From the NCBI RefSeq assembly GCF_900109525.1, contig NZ_FOAN01000014.1, forward strand, positions 37,134-101,133: 64,000 bases of DNA, in the 5' to 3' direction. Within the stretch, counting starts at the first letter, position 1. Each line of letters begins with the position of its first letter. Below are positions 59,163-64,000 of the stretch, in pieces. The notes beneath the pieces were generated by a model that had not been told where the DNA came from, did no database searches, and saw only the letters and a program-made list of their open reading frames with translations. Source of the stretch: Allobosea lupini (GTDB lineage Bacteria > Pseudomonadota > Alphaproteobacteria > Rhizobiales > Beijerinckiaceae). Position numbers and translations under genes: made by a program.

Positions 59163-60042
59163 CCGCATCGTCCCAGTCGCGGGACCGCGCGAGGCGCAGG
59201 CAGGCCTCCGTTGCGGTCTGGAAGGGGCGGCCGGCGACCACCGCAACGGCAACGCTGCGCGCCGGGATGGTCTCCTCGAAGGGGATCATCGCCAGGCCTT
59301 CGATCAGCGGGACGCTCGCCGGCAGCACGCCGAGGCCGAAGCCGGACCGGACCAGACGCTGCAATTCGTCGGTGCCCTGCACATGATGGCGGAAGCGCAC
59401 CGCGACATCCTTGCAGGCGCAGACGAACTTAAAGCGCTCGTGATCGACGCAGCTGATCTGATCGATCATCTCAGCGCCGACGAGATCGTCGAGCGCGATG
59501 CTGGTCTTGCGAGTCAGAGGATGGCTCTGCGGCGCGACAAGCCGGCTGCCTTCCCGGAAGAGCGACCAGCTGCGCATGCGCTCGGGCAACTCCACCGCAT
59601 CGCTCAGGAAGACCAGATCGAAATCGCCCTCCAGAGCGCGGGCGACGAGATCCCTGTGCGGCAGTCTTACGAGCGTGAGATCGAAACCGTTGAGGCAGGT
59701 GTTGAGGCTTTCGAGCAGGCCCGCCAGCACCGCCGCGGAAACCGTTTCGAGGATGCCGAGGCGCAAATGCGCCATGTCGCCCTTGCTGACGCCGCGCGCC
59801 AGTTCCTTCGCCGCCTGAGCCGCGACATAGGTGCGCTCCAGATGCGGCAGCATCAGCCGGCCGAGCTCGGTGAGATGCGTGTTCTGCCGCTCGCGATGCA
59901 GGAGCAATCCGCCGAGCTCATCCTCTAGCTTCTGGATGGCGCGCGTCAGCGACGGTTGTGCGACATGACACTGCTCCGCGGCGCGCGTGAAGTTCAGGCT
60001 GCGCGCGACCGCCAGGAAGTAGCGGATCTGATGCATTTCCAT
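59143..60042 (-). CDS. LysR-family transcriptional regulator
   Basis: 299 residues. The N-terminal winged HTH is MHQIRYFLAVARSLNFTRAA, EQCHVAQPSLTRAIQKLEDE, and the C-terminal two-lobe effector domain follows (MAHLRLGILETVSAAVLAGL onward). It lies downstream of the MFS transporter gene on the same strand and converges on the peroxiredoxin-like gene. Its targets are probably these neighbours; a CysB/OxyR-like oxidative signal is possible but not shown. Confidence 0.87.
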   Translation of the reverse strand: MEMHQIRYFLAVARSLNFTRAAEQCHVAQPSLTRAIQKLEDELGGLLLHRERQNTHLTELGRLMLPHLERTYVAAQAAKELARGVSKGDMAHLRLGILETVSAAVLAGLLESLNTCLNGFDLTLVRLPHRDLVARALEGDFDLVFLSDAVELPERMRSWSLFREGSRLVAPQSHPLTRKTSIALDDLVGAEMIDQISCVDHERFKFVCACKDVAVRFRHHVQGTDELQRLVRSGFGLGVLPASVPLIEGLAMIPFEETIPARSVAVAVVAGRPFQTATEACLRLARSRDWDDAVRLAPL

Positions 60043-60158
60043 GCCAATCCCCCGGATGGCAGACTTGGCCGCGCTGCTCGATGGTGATCTGGCGCCATCG
60101 GGTGGATATTCGCGGGCGCGGGCGGTTTGGTTACAGGCAGCTGCCGGAAACGCGCCGC

Positions 60159-61373
60159 CTATCCGCGCTCCGCTGCGCCCGCATCGCGGTCGAGCGTCAT
60201 GGCAAGCCCAGCGGCTGCAGACAGCGTCACGCCGATGGCGAGCACGGTCGCACTCCAGCCGAAGCGTTGGAAGACCTGGCCCAAGATGACGCTGCCCACG
60301 AGGCCGCCGAGGAAATAGCTCGCGAGATAGAGTCCACTCGCCGCGCCGCGTTCGCGTTGCGCCGTCCGGCCGACGTGGCCTGTCGCGATCGCCTGTGCGG
60401 CGAAGGTGCCGATAGCGAAGAGGACCAGCCCGCCGAGCACGGCCGCCAGGGACGGCAGCAGCAGCAGCGGCAAGCCGGCGAGCGCAAGGCCCAGGCTCGC
60501 CAGGAGACTCCGCCGTGTGCCGAGGCGCAGCACCAGCCAGCCCGCCAAGAGCGTGGTCGCGACCGAGGGCGCGAAGCCGAAGTAGACGAAGCCGATCTCC
60601 ATCATCCCGAGCGCCAAAGGCGGCGCGGTCAGGACGAGGTTCACATAGGTGAACAGTCCGATGAAGGCGAAGAGGATCAGAAAGCCGAGCGCGAAGCTCG
60701 CGCGAAGCTGCGGATCGGCGAGATGCAGCCGCAACGCACCGGTGACGGGGGCCGTCGCTGTCGCCATCGGAGGGGCCCGCCGCACGGTGGCATGCACCAG
60801 GACGGCGCCCGCCAGATTGAGAACGGCGAAAGCATAGAAGGTGGTGGGCAGCCCGAACCTGTCGGCGACCGAGGCCGACAGCAGCCGCCCGAAGAAGTTG
60901 CTGGCGACGTTTCCAGCGATATAGGCCGCGAAGGCCGCCGCGCCGTCACTGGCCGAATAATGCTCGCCGAGATAGGCCAGCATCAAGGTGAAGGCCGCGG
61001 CCATGAACACACCCTGCAGCACGCGCAGGCCGGTGAAGGTCGCAAGATTCGGCGCGCCGGCCAGCAGCGCGGTCGGTATCGCGAGCAGGGCGAGGCTGAT
61101 CATGATGCCGCGGCGCCGGTCGATCGAGGCGCTCAGATAGGATGTGGCGAGGCTCGACAGCGCCATGCCGATGGTGCTCGCATTGACCGCAACGCCCATC
61201 ACGCCGGGGCTCGTGCCATAGTGCCGGATCAGCGCCGGCAGGATTGCCTGCATGGCGAACAGATCGACCAGCGTCAGGAAGGCCGTCAGCGCGATCACGA
61301 AGGTTCGCAGCCAGGAACGCGGGTTCGTGACCGGCATCGCCATGGCGGCCGGAGCGCTCTCGCTTCGCATCAT
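60159..61373 (-). CDS. MFS transporter, drug-efflux/YnfM-like
   Basis: About 404 residues with twelve membrane segments. FVIALTAFLTLVDLFAMQAI, NASTIGMALSSLATSYLSAS and DRRRGIMISLALLAIPTALL show the N-terminal half with the MFS motif A region after helix 2; SGLYLASYFLGGLVGSVILG is in the C-terminal half. ATG 61373 has GAGG 7 bases upstream; ATG 61379 is also possible. Likely an efflux pump; substrate unknown. Confidence 0.85.
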   Translation of the reverse strand: MMRSESAPAAMAMPVTNPRSWLRTFVIALTAFLTLVDLFAMQAILPALIRHYGTSPGVMGVAVNASTIGMALSSLATSYLSASIDRRRGIMISLALLAIPTALLAGAPNLATFTGLRVLQGVFMAAAFTLMLAYLGEHYSASDGAAAFAAYIAGNVASNFFGRLLSASVADRFGLPTTFYAFAVLNLAGAVLVHATVRRAPPMATATAPVTGALRLHLADPQLRASFALGFLILFAFIGLFTYVNLVLTAPPLALGMMEIGFVYFGFAPSVATTLLAGWLVLRLGTRRSLLASLGLALAGLPLLLLPSLAAVLGGLVLFAIGTFAAQAIATGHVGRTAQRERGAASGLYLASYFLGGLVGSVILGQVFQRFGWSATVLAIGVTLSAAAGLAMTLDRDAGAAERG

Positions 61374-61409
61374 TCCCATCCTCGGGATGCAGCCGTGCCC
61401 GGGCCCGGC

Positions 61410-61865
61410 TCAGTTCGGGTTTTCCTCGGTGGTGTAGAGCGCGCCGACCCGCCAGCCGTCGGGCGTGCGCACGCACAGCACGTTGACGAGGAACGCGATC
61501 CGTTGCGGGTCGGCTCTGGAACCCAATGTCAGCTTCAGCGGCTGGTAGAGCACTGCACTGACCGGGCTGACCTCGACGACCCGCGCACGCTCCCGATCCG
61601 GCTTCACCTCCCAGACATCGGAGCGTTGGAAGGCGCTCATGCGTTCGATCATCCGGTCGGCGCCCCAGAACGCCTTGCCATCGCTGATCCAGACGAAACT
61701 CGGCGAATCCCACATCAACGCCCGCACCGCCTTGGTGTCGCGCGCGTTCTGGGCGGCGACGAACCGCTCGTAGAGCGATGTGACAGCACGTTCAGTCTCG
61801 GTCTCGGCCGCGGCGGGCGCGGCGAAGGACAAGGCAACCAGGGCGATGAAGACCTTCGTCAGCAT
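61410..61865 (-). CDS. Secreted SnoaL/NTF2-like protein
   Basis: 151 residues. Signal peptide MLTKVFIALVALSFAAPAAA, then an NTF2-like fold: AVTSLYERFVAAQNARDTKA, SPSFVWISDGKAFWGADRMI, VSAVLYQPLKLTLGS and WRVGALYTTEENPN. This pattern fits DUF4440/SnoaL-like proteins. No catalytic residues can be assigned. It is 36 bases upstream of the MFS gene, same strand, and probably in the same operon. Confidence 0.78.
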   Translation of the reverse strand: MLTKVFIALVALSFAAPAAAETETERAVTSLYERFVAAQNARDTKAVRALMWDSPSFVWISDGKAFWGADRMIERMSAFQRSDVWEVKPDRERARVVEVSPVSAVLYQPLKLTLGSRADPQRIAFLVNVLCVRTPDGWRVGALYTTEENPN

Positions 61866-61948
61866 GACGACCTCCGACAGGATGCGGGTTGGATCGGGGC
61901 ACCGGATGGCGGGCGGCGAAGGCCGGCCCGCATCGGCATGATCGGGCG

Positions 61949-62440
61949 TTACATGTCGGGATCGTCGAGCATGTCCGGCGGGACGATGTCGGAGGAGAGC
62001 AGGACCACTTCCTTGCCCGACTTGTTCTCCCACCAATGGGCGTGGCCGGGCCCGAATTCGGGCGTCCACTCGCCGGTCCGGTGGGTGATTGGGACCGAGC
62101 AGAAGGCGCTGTGCTCGATGATCTCGCCGGAGGCGACGTAGACGATCGAGGGGCGGTCGTCATGGCGATGGAAGGGCACGATCCCGTTGACCGCGACGGT
62201 CAGGCGGCGCGTGCGCAGGCGCAGATCGCCGAGATTGCGCCAGCCGGTGACGTTCACGACGGACAGCGTTTCGCGCCGGATGCCGACGTCGGGCGCGTTC
62301 TCGACCGTGCGCGGCTGCTTCAATTGCTTGTCGGCCGGGCAGGTGCCGGCCTGCGCTGCACTGATGCCCTGGATGAGCGCAGCGGTGCAGGCGGCCCCCG
62401 CCAGCAGGCCGCGGATTGCAGGTGCGTATCGTCTCGACAT
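61949..62440 (-). CDS. Secreted cupin-domain protein
   Basis: 163 residues. Signal peptide with twin Arg near the start (MSRRYAPAIRGLLAGAACTA to AQAG). One cupin barrel: RRLTVAVNGIVPFHRHDDRP with the metal-binding His pair, then SIVYVASGEIIEHSAF and the second motif FGPGHAHWWENKSGKEVVLL. It is likely a periplasmic metal-dependent sensor or enzyme. First gene of the run with the SnoaL-like, MFS and LysR genes. Confidence 0.8.
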   Translation of the reverse strand: MSRRYAPAIRGLLAGAACTAALIQGISAAQAGTCPADKQLKQPRTVENAPDVGIRRETLSVVNVTGWRNLGDLRLRTRRLTVAVNGIVPFHRHDDRPSIVYVASGEIIEHSAFCSVPITHRTGEWTPEFGPGHAHWWENKSGKEVVLLSSDIVPPDMLDDPDM

Positions 62441-62747
62441 GACCGTCTCCTTCCTGAATGTCGCGCAATGCCGCGACCGGAAGGCAGCATCCCGGAGAGA
62501 TCGAGCCGGCTGAAATATCTGCTTTCTCTGGTTTCGATAGCCGAAAGCTATTTCACCTGCTCATCGATCGCGGGCCATGATCGTCGTCGCAGAGCAGGCT
62601 GGACTGCCGCGCATTCCGCCACTGCCGTCAGCATTGTTCAGAGCGCCGCATCGACACGGGTCCGTGAAGCGAATTGAACGGCGCTTGATCGAGCCGCTGC
62701 GAACTCCCTGAAGAGCGCCCCTTTGCGGCGCGGCAATGGAGCAGCCC
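62441..62747. other. Divergent intergenic region
   Basis: Between the minus-strand cupin gene and the plus-strand TPR gene; no further gene is supported. It must contain the promoters of both. Less GC-rich around 62510-62560. Confidence 0.4.
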
Positions 62748-64000
62748 ATGTCCTACGCCTTGCATCACGATCTCTCGGGCGACCGCGTCACCGTCGCGAA
62801 CGATGCCGCGCGCCTCGCCTGGAACGATACGCTCGAAGCGCTGCTCGCCCATGCCGCCGCCACGCCCGATCATCTCGCCCGCACGCTCGCCGCCGATCCC
62901 GACTTCGCCCTGGCCCATGCCGCCAAGGGGCTGATGCTGCTCTCGCTGGCGCGGGCCGAATTGGCCGCTCCGGCCCGCGATTGCCTGGCGAAGGCGCGTG
63001 CGGCAGCGCGCTTGCGGCTGGTGACACGGCGCGAGGCGATGGTGGTCGAGGCGCTGGCGCTCTGGCTCGACGGCGCCCCGCGTCGCGCGGCGGAACGGCT
63101 GGAGGCGATCCTCCTGGCTCATCCCTTCGACGTGCTGGCCCTCAAGCTCTCGCACGGCATCCGCTTCATGCTCGGCGACCAGGTCGAGATGCTCTCGACC
63201 CTGCGCCGCGTCGCGCCCGGCTTCGGCGAGAGCCATCCGCTCGCCGGCTATGTCCATGGCTGTCATGCCTTCGCGCTCGAGGAGCGCGGCTTCTATGCCG
63301 AGGCCGAGCGGGCCGGGCGTCGCGCCGTCGCCTTGAGCCCGCGCGACGCCTGGGGTCGCCACGCCGTCGCCCACGTCCTGGAGATGACCGGCCGGGCCGA
63401 TGAGGGCATCGCCTGGCTCGGCGACGGCCGCGACATCGCCCACGCCAACAATCTGCGCTTCCACATTGTCTGGCATCTCGCCCTGTTCCGGCTCGAGCGT
63501 GGCGAGACCGGCGAGGTGCTGCGGCTCTATGACGAGGAGATCCGGGCCGAGTCGACCGACGATTATCGGGACATCGCCAATGGCGCCTCGCTGCTGGCGC
63601 GGCTCGAATTCGCCGGCGTCGATGTCGGCTCCCGTTGGGACGAACTCGCCGCCAGGGCGGAAGGCCGCGTCCACGATGGCTGCCTCGTCTTCGCCGACCT
63701 GCACTACGCCCTGTCGCTGCTCGGCGCCGGCCATGCCGCGGAGGCCGATGCGATTGCCCGTGGCCTGATCGCGGATGCGCAGGCCCATCCCAGTGGCGAG
63801 CGGCGCGACGCGGCCCGCAACGGTGCGCTCGCCGCCTTCGGGCTGATCGCCTTCCACGAGCGCGACTACCGCGAGGCGGCTCGCCTGCTCGGCGCCGCCC
63901 GTGACGGCTTGCTTACCGTCGGCGGCAGCCACGCCCAGCGCGACCTGTTCGAGCAGGCCTATGCCGAGAGCCTGATCCGGTCCGGAGAGCACGATCGCGC
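62748..64000 (+). CDS. TPR protein, TTC38-like, 3' end outside window
   Basis: At least 417 residues; the frame is open to the right edge. Helical repeats are seen throughout: ADPDFALAHAAKGLMLLSLA, YVHGCHAFALEERGFYAEAE, AVALSPRDAWGRHAVAHVLE, RGETGEVLRLYDEEIRAEST and FGLIAFHERDYREAARLLGA. The order resembles TTC38-type tetratricopeptide proteins. An in-frame ATG at 62736 is an alternative start; GGAG at 62738 suits 62748. Cytoplasmic scaffold function inferred only from the family. Confidence 0.8.
   Translation, partial: MSYALHHDLSGDRVTVANDAARLAWNDTLEALLAHAAATPDHLARTLAADPDFALAHAAKGLMLLSLARAELAAPARDCLAKARAAARLRLVTRREAMVVEALALWLDGAPRRAAERLEAILLAHPFDVLALKLSHGIRFMLGDQVEMLSTLRRVAPGFGESHPLAGYVHGCHAFALEERGFYAEAERAGRRAVALSPRDAWGRHAVAHVLEMTGRADEGIAWLGDGRDIAHANNLRFHIVWHLALFRLERGETGEVLRLYDEEIRAESTDDYRDIANGASLLARLEFAGVDVGSRWDELAARAEGRVHDGCLVFADLHYALSLLGAGHAAEADAIARGLIADAQAHPSGERRDAARNGALAAFGLIAFHERDYREAARLLGAARDGLLTVGGSHAQRDLFEQAYAESLIRSGEHDR

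Noticed and set aside
60081..62141. Plus-strand open frame of 686 residues
   Set aside because: It is antisense to three well-supported genes (MFS, SnoaL-like, cupin) and is a low-complexity Arg/Gly/Gln-rich shadow.
1..64000. CRISPR array, rRNA operon, prophage structural genes
   Set aside because: No regularly spaced direct repeats, rRNA sequence or capsid/tail-like proteins were seen.

Overview
The window reads as chromosome from a GC-rich alphaproteobacterium of the Hyphomicrobiales, probably close to Bosea. This is an inference from high GC coding sequence, Aap-type amino-acid transport genes, DUF1488 and small rhizobial-type proteins, and dispersed palindromic intergenic repeats. No rRNA is present, so the genus is not proven.

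1-6200 is an oxyanion and metal uptake block: the end of a tungstate ABC operon (tupC, tupA), two ModA-like binding proteins in tandem (the second without a leader), TrmO, and a FecB/FecCD/FecE-type importer. 6337-11706 holds a serine hydrolase, a small secreted protein and aapJQM without aapP. 11865-14829 holds an unrecognised polytopic membrane protein converging on three overlapping genes for small membrane-anchored proteins. 14903-17823 is a ketone-body module (acetoacetate decarboxylase, 3-hydroxybutyrate dehydrogenase, patatin). 17827-25966 holds regulators, a homodimeric E1-like 2-oxoacid dehydrogenase with a divergent Lrp regulator, an UMF1-type transporter, a LON-domain protein, a YbbN-like thioredoxin and a prolyl-tRNA editing protein.

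26338-44083 is the main accessory region. An intact tRNA-Gly(GCC) is followed about 17.7 kb later by a copy of its 3' half plus flank (53 bp, 3 mismatches), the signature of an element integrated in a tRNA 3' end. Matching 19-bp repeats lie just inside both ends. No integrase is visible: near the left end there is an IS5-type insertion and a broken AlpA-like HTH gene. The cargo is a carbohydrate cluster (phosphomannose isomerase-like, GT4 fusion, GH130-like, GH13, GT4), many tiny proteins, a DUF892 ferritin-like protein, a hemolysin-III-like protein and a LuxR regulator with a pseudo-receiver.

44206-49375 holds an AraC remnant, a DnaQ-like exonuclease with a possible DNA-binding partner, and a PepSY/two-component locus with a well-formed response-regulator box. 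49372-58361 is a tightly packed eight-gene minus-strand run: BdhA, NDH-2, patatin, a membrane protein, an adenylate/guanylate cyclase, an MBL hydrolase, an MscS channel and a small coupled protein. It is the second bdhA-patatin module in the window. 58497-64000 holds a peroxiredoxin-like protein, a LysR regulator, an MFS transporter, two small secreted proteins and the start of a TTC38-like TPR protein.
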